A stretch of 64,000 nt of DNA from Acuticoccus sp039034015 (lineage in GTDB: Bacteria; Pseudomonadota; Alphaproteobacteria; Rhizobiales; Amorphaceae): assembly GCA_039034015.1 (NCBI GenBank), contig JBCCBM010000006.1, positions 111,731-175,730 of the forward strand, given 5' to 3'. Below are positions 41,366 to 49,916 of the stretch, one piece after another. The position numbers and the translations under genes are program-made. Within the stretch, counting starts at the first letter, position 1. Each line of letters begins with the position of its first letter. Below the pieces are notes generated by a model, which searched no databases, was not told where the DNA came from, and saw only the letters and a list, made by a program, of their open reading frames with translations.

Positions 41366-42169
41366 ATGGCCCGACTGGCGGCGCTGTTTCTCACGCTCCT
41401 TGTGGGCGCCTGCGCCGCGCACACGGCCGATTGCACGCCAGCGCCCGTCGATTGCCCGGTCTATAAGGCCAAAGAGGACGCGGCCGGCGCCCCTTGCGCG
41501 CCCCCCTGCGGCCCGGCCGCGCCCCAAACCCCCGTCGCACCCGCGATCCCCACAGGCTTCTTGCCGTGGGCGGAGGGGTTTGAGGGGGCGCTGCGCCTCG
41601 TGATCGGCGACGAATTGCGCATCACGCTCCCCTTCTACGAGGACGAGGACGTGACGGCGACCGTTGCCCCCGATGGCAACATCTACCTTGAACTTTTGGG
41701 CGCGGTGCGCGCCAACGGGCGCACCATCGGCGGTCTTGAGAAGGATCTTGAGGCCCGCTTTGCGCGCTTTTTGCGCTTTCCCGAGGTGGGTGTGGTGCCC
41801 AACAACTTTGCCAGCCGCCAGGTTTTTGTGGGCGGCGAGGTGGAAAACGCTGGCGTCTACCCGCTCTCCGGCCCGACGGGGGTGTTGGAGGCCGTGTTCC
41901 AGGCCGGCGGCTTTTTGGAGACGGCGGATCAAAAGCGCGTCGTCTTAATCCGCCGCGGCCCCAACAACTTGCCAATGTTGCGTTACATGGACTTAAAATC
42001 CTTCGCCAACGATGGCACCCCCACCGAGAACACGCTTCTGGCCGCGTTCGACATTGTGGTGGTCCCCCAGTCAGGGATCGCGAAGGTCAACCAATTCGTG
42101 CGGCAGTATATCGAGGGTGTCGTGCCGTTTAACCAAAGCTTCAACTACACGCTGCTGACAGCGGACTGA
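41366..42169 (+). CDS. Polysaccharide export lipoprotein (Wza/GumB-like)
   Basis: Outer-membrane auxiliary lipoprotein of 267 residues. The lipobox VGAC puts the lipidated Cys at 16. The Poly_export domain follows a Cys/Pro-rich linker (about 17-65): LVIGDELRITLPFYED, VAPDGNIYLELLGAVRANGRTIGGLE, then a SLBB-type domain RQVFVGGEVENAGVYPL and VLEAVFQAGGFLETA. It would form the outer-membrane channel for the EPS made by the neighbouring genes. The five cysteines of the linker are unusual for the family. It has its own upstream gap with CtrA-type sites. Confidence 0.92.
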   Translation: MARLAALFLTLLVGACAAHTADCTPAPVDCPVYKAKEDAAGAPCAPPCGPAAPQTPVAPAIPTGFLPWAEGFEGALRLVIGDELRITLPFYEDEDVTATVAPDGNIYLELLGAVRANGRTIGGLEKDLEARFARFLRFPEVGVVPNNFASRQVFVGGEVENAGVYPLSGPTGVLEAVFQAGGFLETADQKRVVLIRRGPNNLPMLRYMDLKSFANDGTPTENTLLAAFDIVVVPQSGIAKVNQFVRQYIEGVVPFNQSFNYTLLTAD

Positions 42170-42178
42170 GGGCAGCTT

Positions 42179-43099
42179 GTGCAAAGCGTCACAATCCTGA
42201 TCCCCACGCGCCATCGGCCAGAACCCCTTGCGCGGGCGCTAAAGTGCCTGGCCGCGCTTGATGTGCCGGCGGGCGTTGCGGTCGATGTGCTGGTGGTGGA
42301 CAACGCGCGCGAGGCGGAGGCGGCGCCCGTTGTGGAAGCGGCCGATTTGCCTTTCCCCGCGCGCACGGTGCATGAGCCGCGGCCCGGCGTCTCCTCGGCG
42401 CGCAACACGGGGGTTGAGGCGGCAACCGGCGCGCTGATTGCCTTTGTGGATGATGATTGCGCGCCGGGCCGCGGGTGGCTTGCCGCCCAGCTTGCCGCGC
42501 TTGCCGAAAGCGGCGCGGACGCAAGCTTTGGCCCCCGCATCGCGCAGCTGGACGCGGCGGGCGCCAGCGATGATGCCCTCTTCCTCGACACATACTCTCG
42601 CGATCTTGGCGCTGCGATGGGCGCGGATGTGACCGCCGACCACGCCCGCTTGCCGCTGCCTGGTGCAGTCTTCGTCAAAGCGCGGTGCCTGGCGGGTGCG
42701 CCGTTTGACCCGCGGCTTGATGCCATTGGCGGGGAGGATGTGCTCCTCTTTCGCCAGTTGGCGGAGGCGGGGCGGCGCTTTGTGTGGGCGCCGGAGGCCA
42801 CGATGGTCGAGTTCATCCCAAAAAGTCGGCTCGACGCGCGCTTTATCTTGAAGCGGCGCTTTGTCTCCGGCCAGCACCGCTGCCTCATCCCCATGATGTT
42901 GGATCCGCCGCGCCGGGGCGAAACGGCGCAGCTGATGGCAAAGGGCGCGTTGGCGGTGGCGCTTGCGGGGCCTGTGGCGGCGATCGGCCGGCTTTCGGGC
43001 CGTTGGCCGGTGCGCGCGACCGGGCTTTTGATGAGCGGTCTTGGCCGGCTCACCTGGTGGCGCCGGGGTTCGGGCCTTTATGGCGAGGGCCATCGCTGA
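42179..43099 (+). CDS. Family 2 glycosyltransferase
   Basis: GT-A fold glycosyltransferase of 306 residues. VTILIPTRHRPEPLARALKCL opens the nucleotide-sugar domain (short form ILIPTRHRPEPL), RPGVSSARNTGVEAA and the metal-binding DDD (IAFVDDDCAPG) follow, and IGGEDVLLF holds the ED acceptor-side motif. The C-terminal part is amphipathic and may bind the membrane. It likely adds one sugar to the EPS repeat unit; the sugar is unknown. The only start in a suitable place is a GTG at 42179, 9 bp after the Wza-like gene, so they are co-transcribed. Confidence 0.9.
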   Translation: MQSVTILIPTRHRPEPLARALKCLAALDVPAGVAVDVLVVDNAREAEAAPVVEAADLPFPARTVHEPRPGVSSARNTGVEAATGALIAFVDDDCAPGRGWLAAQLAALAESGADASFGPRIAQLDAAGASDDALFLDTYSRDLGAAMGADVTADHARLPLPGAVFVKARCLAGAPFDPRLDAIGGEDVLLFRQLAEAGRRFVWAPEATMVEFIPKSRLDARFILKRRFVSGQHRCLIPMMLDPPRRGETAQLMAKGALAVALAGPVAAIGRLSGRWPVRATGLLMSGLGRLTWWRRGSGLYGEGHR

Positions 43100-43213
43100 G
43101 GCGCGATCTTGCACGGGGCTTGCATCGCAGGCCGTCAATCTGACAATTCTGGAACACACAACCATATGTCCTCCCAGCGCCCGTGGCAGGGTGCAAAGGA
43201 GAGAGGGCCGCGC

Positions 43214-44956
43214 ATGATTGGCGGCGGCGGGGCAACGACGATGTCGGGTCAGGGCGTGGACATGGCCGAGGGCGAAGGCGAGCTTGACCGCGAGGTTGAG
43301 GGGGACGCGGCCGAACGGCGGCTGAAAGATCGGCTCAAGCGCCGCCGTGCGCGGCGGGAAAGCGCGGCCGACGAGGTGGCGCCCGACGTCTCCTACGACT
43401 TTGGCTATGGCGGGTGGACCGTCACCCTCGACAAGGTGGAGATGCCCGAGGCGGAGCGGCAGGTGGCCGTTCCAAAGTCAAACGCGCAGAAGCTGAAGGC
43501 GAAATTGAAGGCCGGGGCCGCCAAGAGCGCCGCGCGGCCCGCAAAACAACCGCCCGCCGACCCGCCGGCGGAGGAGGAGCCGCCCAAGCCGCTCACCGAG
43601 GCGATGGACGAAGCGGCCCTTGACGACCACCGGGAGGATGCGCGCGCCGCCGCTGCGGCCGAACGCCGGGCCATGGTGCGTGCTGCGGCCGCCCGCCGCA
43701 CGCCCGATGCCCCATCCGCCGGCGGTCGCCCGCTGATTGCCCCCCCGCGGGACAATCGCCGCGCGCCCCAACCGGCCGAGCTTCGGGCCGACCCCGAAAG
43801 CCCCGCGGGCCGCAGAGCCGCCGGCCGCCGCGAGCGCCGCGTCGAGGTGGGCCCGGCGGAGGAGGCCAAAACCCGCGCCAGGCGTGACGAGGCCGGCGCC
43901 AAAAAGCGCCGCCACCAGCGCATTGAGGGCGGCGGCACGGTGATGATCGGCAACGATCTTTTCCCGCTTCTCGATTGGTCGATGGGCGGCATTGCCATCT
44001 CATCCGACCTGCAGCTTTTCCGGATCGGCGACCAAAAATCCCTCGAGCTTGAACTCGACATGGGTGACTACGCCGTCAATCTTGACCTCGATGCGGAGGT
44101 GGTGAACCGCTCCGCCGACCGCACGGGCCTCAAGTTTTTGGCGCCGACGGAGCGCCAGCGCCAGCTTTTGCGCGCGCTCTCCCACGCGGCGATCCACGGC
44201 AAAGGCTTTTCCGCCCCCTTTGAGGGCAAGGGCCGCGCCACCATCCCCGGCCAGGCGGCCAAGCGCAGCAACAAGCGCCTGTGGCGGGCGCTGAGCCCGG
44301 TGGCGGCCATTGCGTCCTTCCCGTTCAACGCGGCGGTGATTGCGCTGATTGTCTCGGTGGCGCTCCTCACGCTGCGGGGGGGCGAATTGCCGCAAAACCC
44401 CATCGCCGGCACCGACCGCACGCCCGCCATCCGCGCCGATCACGCGATGGTCGCCGTGGAGCGCTTGCCGCTGACCGCGGAGGCGGATGGCACGCTTTTG
44501 GAATGGGGGATTGCGCCGGGCGATGCGGTGGGCGAGGGCGTCCCCCTCGTTTCGGTGGGTCTGGGCGATGAGGATGGCACGCGCGCCACACTGAACAGCC
44601 CTTGCGACTGCACGGTCGCGCGCATTGTGGCAAGCGAGAACACGGCAATTGCGGCGGGCGACACGGTTGCCGTTCTCACCCCGCGGGAAGCGCCGGTGCA
44701 CATCCAGGCGCTCTTTGCCCCGGGCGCGGCGCCCCAGGCGGGCAACCGCGTCTCGATCGAAATGCCCTCCGGCGACCGTTATGAGGGCGTTGTGGAGCGG
44801 GTTGGCGTGCTGGAGGACCCGCAAGCCTATATCGGCCTTCCCACCGCCATCGTGCGCGGCAACGACACCGTCTTTGCCCGCATTCGCACGACCACCGCTC
44901 TCCCGGCCGAGCTTGCGGGCAACCCGGCCATCGTCACGCTTCAACCAGAAGCGTGA
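43214..44956 (+). CDS. PilZ-HlyD membrane protein, Alg44-like
   Basis: Protein of about 580 residues. Residues 1-225 are charged and low in complexity (many Ala, Arg, Glu; no fold seen). A PilZ domain lies at about 230-330 (RRHQRIEGGG and the DWSMGGIAIS motif), followed by one transmembrane helix (FNAAVIALIVSVALLTL near 370-386) and a periplasmic barrel-sandwich/HlyD-like domain (about 410-580: ADGTLLEWGIAPGDAVGEGVPL; NSPCDCTVARIV). This order equals Alg44, which activates alginate polymerisation when bound to c-di-GMP. The start is uncertain: ATG at 43214 follows AAAGGAGAG; others at 43166, 43241 and 43262. The stop codon lies in the first unit of a tandem repeat. Confidence 0.85.
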   Translation: MIGGGGATTMSGQGVDMAEGEGELDREVEGDAAERRLKDRLKRRRARRESAADEVAPDVSYDFGYGGWTVTLDKVEMPEAERQVAVPKSNAQKLKAKLKAGAAKSAARPAKQPPADPPAEEEPPKPLTEAMDEAALDDHREDARAAAAAERRAMVRAAAARRTPDAPSAGGRPLIAPPRDNRRAPQPAELRADPESPAGRRAAGRRERRVEVGPAEEAKTRARRDEAGAKKRRHQRIEGGGTVMIGNDLFPLLDWSMGGIAISSDLQLFRIGDQKSLELELDMGDYAVNLDLDAEVVNRSADRTGLKFLAPTERQRQLLRALSHAAIHGKGFSAPFEGKGRATIPGQAAKRSNKRLWRALSPVAAIASFPFNAAVIALIVSVALLTLRGGELPQNPIAGTDRTPAIRADHAMVAVERLPLTAEADGTLLEWGIAPGDAVGEGVPLVSVGLGDEDGTRATLNSPCDCTVARIVASENTAIAAGDTVAVLTPREAPVHIQALFAPGAAPQAGNRVSIEMPSGDRYEGVVERVGVLEDPQAYIGLPTAIVRGNDTVFARIRTTTALPAELAGNPAIVTLQPEA

Positions 44957-45055
44957 CGCGACGAGCGAGCCACGCTTCAACCAGGAGCGTGACGCGACGA
45001 GCGAGCCACGCTTCAACCAGAAGCGTGACGCGACGAGCGAGCCGCGCTTCAGTCG
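44935..45055. repeat. Tandem 36-bp hairpin repeat, three full units and a partial fourth
   Basis: Units span 44935-44970, 44971-45006 and 45007-45042, followed by a diverged partial unit to about 45055. Each begins with CACGCTTC, a 5-nt spacer and GAAGCGTG, an 8-bp inverted repeat; unit 2 carries one change (GGAGCGTG). Unit 1 starts inside the 3' end of the PilZ gene and contains its TGA, so each copy repeats that stop codon. The array fills the gap to the convergent acyl-CoA dehydrogenase gene. Possible roles are transcript termination or 3'-end protection. Confidence 0.9.
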
Positions 45056-45068
45056 GACGCTTGATCGG

Positions 45069-46298
45069 TCAGCTCGGCGTGTGAAATTTGAGTTCGCGAC
45101 GGGCGATTTGGCGGCGGTGCACGGCGTCGGGCCCATCCACAAGGCGCATGGTGCGAAGGTGCATCCACATGGCCGCAAGGGGCGTGTCTTGGCTGACCCC
45201 GGTGCCGCCGTGAAGCTGGATGGCCTCGTCGCAAATGGCGAGCGCCACCTCTGGCGCCACCACCTTGATCATTGAAATAAAGGGCTGGGCGGCGCGCACG
45301 CCCTCCGTGTCCATGATGTGGGCGGCCTTCAGGCACAAAAGCCGCGCCTGCTCGATCGCCATGCGCGCGTCCGCGATGCGGTCCATGTTGCCGCCAAGGT
45401 CGGTCAGCGGCTTTCCGAACGCTGTGCGCCCCAACCCGCGGCGGCAAAAGAGTTCCAATGCCACCTCCGCAAGGCCGATGGAGCGCATGCAATGGTGGAT
45501 GCGCCCCGGGCCAAGGCGGGCCTGCGCCACCTCAAAGCCGCGCCCCTCGCCAAGCACAAGATCGGCCGCTGGCACCGCGACATCCGTAAAGCGGATGTGC
45601 ATGTGGCCGTGGGGCGCATCATCGTGCCCAAAAATCTCCATGGGCCGCAGGATCTCGATCCCCGGCGTGCCGGCGGCCAGCACAAACATGGAATGCCGGG
45701 CGTGCTTGTGCGCCTCAGCGTTCGTCTCGGCGAGCACAATATAGACCGCGCAGCGCGGGTCGCCGGCGCCGGAGGCCCAATATTTCTCGCCATTTAAGAT
45801 AAAGTGGTCGCCGCGGCGCACGGCTGACACCTTTATGTTTGTAGCATCGGACGAGGCAACGGCGGGCTCGGTCATGAGGTAAGCGGAGCGGATTTCGCCG
45901 TTCAGAAGGGGCGCGAGCCAGCGTTCCTTGTGGGCGGCCGTGCCCATCTTATCAAAGACTTCCATATTGCCGGTGTCGGGCGCGGAGCAATTAAAACACT
46001 CGGCCGCAAGGCGGACCTTGCCCATCTCCTCGGCAAAATAGGCGTAGTCGACATTGGTGAGGCCGGGGCCATCGGGCGTGTTGGTGCGCCAGAAATTCCA
46101 CAGCCCGCGCGACTTTGCGGTGGCCTTGAGATCGTCCAAAATCGCGCGCTGGCGGGGGGTGTGTTGAAACCGGTCGCCGGAGGGGTGGCGGCCCACCTCG
46201 GCGTGGAATTCTGCGTCGAGGGGGGCGATGTCGCTTGCCACCATGCGGGCCACGGCCGCGTGAAGGGGGCGGGCGTGGTCGCTGAGGCCAAGGTTCAT
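45069..46298 (-). CDS. Acyl-CoA dehydrogenase (ACAD10/11-like)
   Basis: Flavoenzyme of 409 residues that introduces an alpha-beta double bond into an acyl-CoA. FAD-binding and substrate motifs are YLMTEPAVASSDATNI, FILNGEKYWASGAGDPRC, FGKPLTDLGGNMDRIADARM and EAIQLHGGTGVSQDTPL. The C-terminal RLVDGPDAVHRRQIARRE places an acidic residue where ACAD10/11-type enzymes carry theirs. The ATG at 46298 follows CAGGAGTG; the in-frame extension to 46526 is antisense to the exporter gene. No other beta-oxidation genes are adjacent. The end faces the tandem repeat. Confidence 0.92.
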   Translation of the reverse strand: MNLGLSDHARPLHAAVARMVASDIAPLDAEFHAEVGRHPSGDRFQHTPRQRAILDDLKATAKSRGLWNFWRTNTPDGPGLTNVDYAYFAEEMGKVRLAAECFNCSAPDTGNMEVFDKMGTAAHKERWLAPLLNGEIRSAYLMTEPAVASSDATNIKVSAVRRGDHFILNGEKYWASGAGDPRCAVYIVLAETNAEAHKHARHSMFVLAAGTPGIEILRPMEIFGHDDAPHGHMHIRFTDVAVPAADLVLGEGRGFEVAQARLGPGRIHHCMRSIGLAEVALELFCRRGLGRTAFGKPLTDLGGNMDRIADARMAIEQARLLCLKAAHIMDTEGVRAAQPFISMIKVVAPEVALAICDEAIQLHGGTGVSQDTPLAAMWMHLRTMRLVDGPDAVHRRQIARRELKFHTPS

Positions 46299-46407
46299 AA
46301 AACACTCCTGTCGTTCCTCCGACCATGGCCGATTGCGCCCGGCCCGCGCCACCCTTTGTGTCGGCCGCGCGGTTTTGTAAGAAGACGGCACACCCCTTGG
46401 AGCCCGC

Positions 46408-47142
46408 TTGGCCCTCGACGCCCCCACACTTGCCGCCTTCCTCGCCGCCGTTGGCCTTTTGGGCCTGTCGAAGGGGGGCTTTTCAGGGATCGGCTTTTTG
46501 TCGATGCCGATCTTGCTGCTTGTCATGTCGCCCGCGGCGGCCGCCGGGCTGATGCTCCCCGTCTTGATGATCCAGGACGCGTTTTCGGTCTGGCTTTACC
46601 GCGGCAAGTGGGACCGCGCGAACCTTTGGGTGCTCCTCCCCGCCGCGGTGGTGGGGGTTGGCCTGGGGCTCATCTTGTTTGCCGCGCTCCCGGTTAAGGT
46701 GATGCTTGGCCTCTTGGGCGCCGTCACCATCGCGTTTGCGGCAAAGGGGCTCTTGCGACCGTCCCCGGCCAAACGGCCGTCCCGCATCGTGGGCTATGCG
46801 TTGGGGGCCGCGGCAGGGCTCACCTCCACGGTTCTCCACCAAGGGGGGCCGCCGTTTCAGATGTATCTCATCCCGCAAAAGCTGCCGCGCGAGACCTTTG
46901 TGGCGACGACGGTGCTCTTCTTCACCATCGTCAACATCATCAAATTGCCGGGCTTTTTGGCGTTGGGGCACATCACATGGGACCGGCTTTCGGTGGCGCT
47001 GGCGGCCGCGCCTTTTGCCCTTTTCATGACGTGGCTCGGCTTGCGCCTGGTGCGCCTTGTGCCGCAGGAGCGGTTTTACCTCATCATCCACCTCATTCTG
47101 GCGGGGGTCGGCGCAAAGCTTCTGTTTGACGCCTTTGCGTGA
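46408..47142 (+). CDS. TauE/SafE-family membrane exporter
   Basis: Integral membrane protein of 244 residues with seven or eight helices and the TauE/SafE pattern: an N-terminal LGLSKGGFSGIGFLSMPIL, the mid-chain GAAAGLTSTVLHQGGPPFQMYL, and KLPRETFVATTVLFFTIVN. Members export sulfite, sulfoacetate or other small anions. The start is a TTG at 46408 with TTGGAG 9 nt upstream; no ATG fits. It is divergent from the acyl-CoA dehydrogenase across 109 bp. Confidence 0.88.
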   Translation: MALDAPTLAAFLAAVGLLGLSKGGFSGIGFLSMPILLLVMSPAAAAGLMLPVLMIQDAFSVWLYRGKWDRANLWVLLPAAVVGVGLGLILFAALPVKVMLGLLGAVTIAFAAKGLLRPSPAKRPSRIVGYALGAAAGLTSTVLHQGGPPFQMYLIPQKLPRETFVATTVLFFTIVNIIKLPGFLALGHITWDRLSVALAAAPFALFMTWLGLRLVRLVPQERFYLIIHLILAGVGAKLLFDAFA

Positions 47143-47190
47143 CACCCCCCGCCCCGTCGTGGCACGTCTGGGCAAAACGGGAGGCAACGG

Positions 47191-48153
47191 ATGCGCGTTC
47201 TCATCATCGGCGGCGGCGGCTTTATTGGGCAAAAGATTGCGCGGGCGCTGGCCAAGCGCGGCACGCTGCGGGGGGCCACCATCACCCACCTGGCGCTCGC
47301 CGACCTTGCCGCCCCCGCGAGCGTTGACGCGCCGTTTGAGGTTTCGGTCCACGCCGGCACCATCGCAAACCGGGCAGATGTGGACAAAATGTTCGCCGTA
47401 ACGCCCGATGTGGTTTTTCAGCTGGCCGCGATCGTCTCCGGCCAAGCCGAGGCCGAGTTCGACCTTGGCATGGACGTGAACCTTTTTGGCGCGATCCATG
47501 TTCTGGAGGCGGCGCGCGCGATGGGGACGGCACCGGTGGTGGTGTTCTCATCAAGCTGTGCGGTGTATGGCGGCGAAATCCCTGAACAAATTGAGGATTT
47601 TACCGCCACCAACCCGCAAACCTCCTATGGCGCGCAAAAGGCGGCGATTGAGCTTTTTGTCACCGACTATTCCCGCAAAGGTTTTATTGATGGGCGCGCG
47701 CCGCGCCTTCCGACCGTGACGGTGCGGCCGGGCAAAGCGAACGCGGCGGCCTCCTCGTTCATGTCCTCGATCTTTCGTGAGCCGCTGCAGGGGGAGGAGG
47801 CGGTTTGCCCCGTCGGGCCGGAGTATGCGCTGTGGTACGCCTCGCCCCGGGTGACGGTGGAGAACCTCATCAAGTCGGCCGAGGTGCCCGCGGAGGCGCT
47901 GGGCGAAAACCGGGCCTACGCCCTCCCCGGCCGCGTGGGCACCATTGGCGAGATGATTGAGGCGATGCGCCGTGTGGCGGGGGATGCGCCCGTCTCGCGC
48001 ATCCGATGGGAGGCGGACGCGCGGATCCAAGCCATCGTGAACGGGTGGCGGCCGCACATTTCGCCCAACAAGGCGCTGGCGTTGGGGCTCACGGCCGATG
48101 CCTCGTTTGAGGACAACATTCGGTACTTTTTGGAGGATGATGTGCGCCGATAG
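47191..48153 (+). CDS. denD: NAD-dependent epimerase/dehydratase, D-erythronate dehydrogenase-like
   Basis: Extended SDR of 320 residues. The NAD-binding loop is IIGGGGFIGQKI near 5-16; the catalytic Ser is in VFSSSCAVYGG and the YxxxK pair in TSYGAQK. The segments VVFQLAAIVSGQAEAEFDLG, GRAPRLPTVTVRPGKANAAAS and SSIFREPLQGEEA are those of DenD, which oxidises D-erythronate to 2-oxo-tetronate in four-carbon acid catabolism. The other den genes (kinase, isomerase) are not here, so the name rests on similarity alone. GGGAGGCAACGG precedes the ATG. Confidence 0.8.
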   Translation: MRVLIIGGGGFIGQKIARALAKRGTLRGATITHLALADLAAPASVDAPFEVSVHAGTIANRADVDKMFAVTPDVVFQLAAIVSGQAEAEFDLGMDVNLFGAIHVLEAARAMGTAPVVVFSSSCAVYGGEIPEQIEDFTATNPQTSYGAQKAAIELFVTDYSRKGFIDGRAPRLPTVTVRPGKANAAASSFMSSIFREPLQGEEAVCPVGPEYALWYASPRVTVENLIKSAEVPAEALGENRAYALPGRVGTIGEMIEAMRRVAGDAPVSRIRWEADARIQAIVNGWRPHISPNKALALGLTADASFEDNIRYFLEDDVRR

Positions 48154-48160
48154 TGCGTCA

Positions 48161-48174
48161 TTGATCGAAGTCAA
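48161..48174 (+). promoter_or_regulatory. FNR/FixK-type box upstream of ccoN
   Basis: TTGATCGAAGTCAA differs from the anaerobox TTGAT-N4-ATCAA in one position. It lies 8 bp after the preceding stop. A class II start about 41 bp downstream would fall near 48209, which supports low-oxygen induction of the cbb3 operon and a ccoN start further downstream. Confidence 0.75.
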
Positions 48175-48293
48175 GGTAAGGGGAGTGGCCACCGCCTAGC
48201 GTCAACGTGTCGATACACGAGACGCGCGTTGGGCGGGCGATGCTGGGAGGCTTGGCTCGCGGGTTCGGCGCGCGAGACAAGCGAGGCTGGCCG

Positions 48294-49913
48294 ATGGGCA
48301 ACATTGCCCTCATCCCCATTTTTGGAGCGGTGTCGCTCCTTGCCATCATGGGGGCCGCCCTCGCGCGCGACCCCGAATTTGCCACCCATATGTGGCTCTT
48401 CGCGGCGCTGGCCATTGCTGTCGTCATCATCTCCGCGCGGGGGCAAAAGTGGGCGGCCGACGGCGCCCTCGCCGGCCCGCGGGTGGAAGCCTCGGGCTAC
48501 ATTGACGGGCCGATCCGCGCCGGCGTGATCGCCACCGCCTTTTGGGGCATCGCGGGCTTTGTGGCGGGGGTCTACATCGCCTTCCAGCTCGCCTTCCCAG
48601 AACTCAACTTTGAGCCGTGGCTGAACTTTGGCCGCGTGCGCCCGCTGCACACCTCCGCGGTGATTTTCGCGTTCGGTGGCTCAATCTTGATTGCGACCGC
48701 GATGCACGTTGTCCAGCGCACCTGCCACGCGCGGCTTTTTGGCGGCGAAACGCTCGCCTGGTTCGTGTTCTGGGGCTACCAAATTTTCATCGTGCTCGCC
48801 GCAACCGGCTATTTGATGGGCATCACCCAGTCAAAGGAGTATGCCGAGCCGGAATGGTACGTGGATTTGTGGCTCACCATTGTGTGGGTGGCGTTCCTGG
48901 TCATGTTCCTCGGCACATTGGTGAAGCGCAAAGAGCCGCACATTTATGTGGCGAACTGGTTTTACTTGGCCTTCATTGTCACCATCGCGCTCCTCCATGT
49001 GGTGAACAACGCGGCGGTGCCCGTCTCCTTCTTCGGCACAAAGTCGTATGTGATCTTCTCCGGTGTGCAAGACGCGCTCACCCAGTGGTGGTATGGCCAT
49101 AACGCGGTCGGATTCTTCCTGACAGCCGGCTTCCTCGCGATGATGTATTATTACATCCCCAAGCGCGCGGATCGTCCGGTGTATTCGTATCGCCTTTCTA
49201 TCGTGCACTTCTGGTCGCTGGTCTTCCTCTATATTTGGGCAGGCCCGCACCACCTGCACTACACCGCGCTGCCGGACTGGGCGCAGACCTTGGGCATGAC
49301 GTTTTCGATCATGCTGTGGATGCCGTCCTGGGGCGGGATGATCAACGGGCTGATGACGCTGTCTGGCGCGTGGGACAAGCTTCGGACCGACCCGGTGCTG
49401 CGGATGATGGTGCTCGCCGTCGCGTTCTACGGGATGTCCACCTTTGAGGGGCCGATGCTCTCCATCAAGGCGGTTAACTCGCTCTCCCACTACACCGATT
49501 GGACCATTGGCCATGTGCACTCCGGCGCGCTCGGCTGGAATGGGATGATCACCTTTGGCGTCGTCTACTACCTCGTCCCTGTGTTGTGGGGTCGGCCGGA
49601 GCTTTATTCGCTGCGCCTCGTCTCATGGCATTTTTGGCTCGCGACATTGGGCATTGTGCTTTACGCGGCGTCCATGTGGGTGTCCGGCATCACGCAAGGG
49701 TTGATGTGGCGCGAGTATAACTCTGACGGATACCTTGTGTACTCCTTCGCGGAGACGGTGGCCGCGCTCTTCCCGTACTATGTGATGCGGGCCGTTGGCG
49801 GCCTCTTCTTTCTCACGGGCGCACTCATCTTTGTTTACAACATCGCGCAGACCATCCGCGGGCGCTCGGCCGACGAGCGACCGGCCGCAGCTGCGCTCCA
49901 GCCCGCGGAGTAA
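48294..49913 (+). CDS. ccoN: cbb3-type cytochrome c oxidase subunit I
   Basis: Catalytic haem-copper subunit of 539 residues, which reduces O2 at high affinity and pumps protons. After two extra N-terminal helices (IALIPIFGAVSLLAIMGAAL; MWLFAALAIAVVII) come the canonical helices with VRPLHTSAVIFAFGGS (low-spin haem b His), HNAVGFF, IWAGPHHLHYTALPDWAQ (Cu-B histidines), and TIGHVHSGALGWNGM. I prefer the ATG at 48294 because alphaproteobacterial CcoN begins with this helix; ATG at 48240 or a frame from 48207 would extend it, but the predicted transcription start is near 48209. First gene of ccoNOQP. Confidence 0.93.
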   Translation: MGNIALIPIFGAVSLLAIMGAALARDPEFATHMWLFAALAIAVVIISARGQKWAADGALAGPRVEASGYIDGPIRAGVIATAFWGIAGFVAGVYIAFQLAFPELNFEPWLNFGRVRPLHTSAVIFAFGGSILIATAMHVVQRTCHARLFGGETLAWFVFWGYQIFIVLAATGYLMGITQSKEYAEPEWYVDLWLTIVWVAFLVMFLGTLVKRKEPHIYVANWFYLAFIVTIALLHVVNNAAVPVSFFGTKSYVIFSGVQDALTQWWYGHNAVGFFLTAGFLAMMYYYIPKRADRPVYSYRLSIVHFWSLVFLYIWAGPHHLHYTALPDWAQTLGMTFSIMLWMPSWGGMINGLMTLSGAWDKLRTDPVLRMMVLAVAFYGMSTFEGPMLSIKAVNSLSHYTDWTIGHVHSGALGWNGMITFGVVYYLVPVLWGRPELYSLRLVSWHFWLATLGIVLYAASMWVSGITQGLMWREYNSDGYLVYSFAETVAALFPYYVMRAVGGLFFLTGALIFVYNIAQTIRGRSADERPAAAALQPAE

Positions 49914-49916
49914 GCC

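Noticed and set aside
44935..45055. CRISPR array, suggested by a 36-bp repeat length
   Set aside because: The units are directly contiguous with no spacers, and no cas genes are near.
47191..48153. UDP-glucose epimerase (galE) for EPS
   Set aside because: The internal motifs fit D-erythronate dehydrogenase better, and the gene is not within the EPS cluster.
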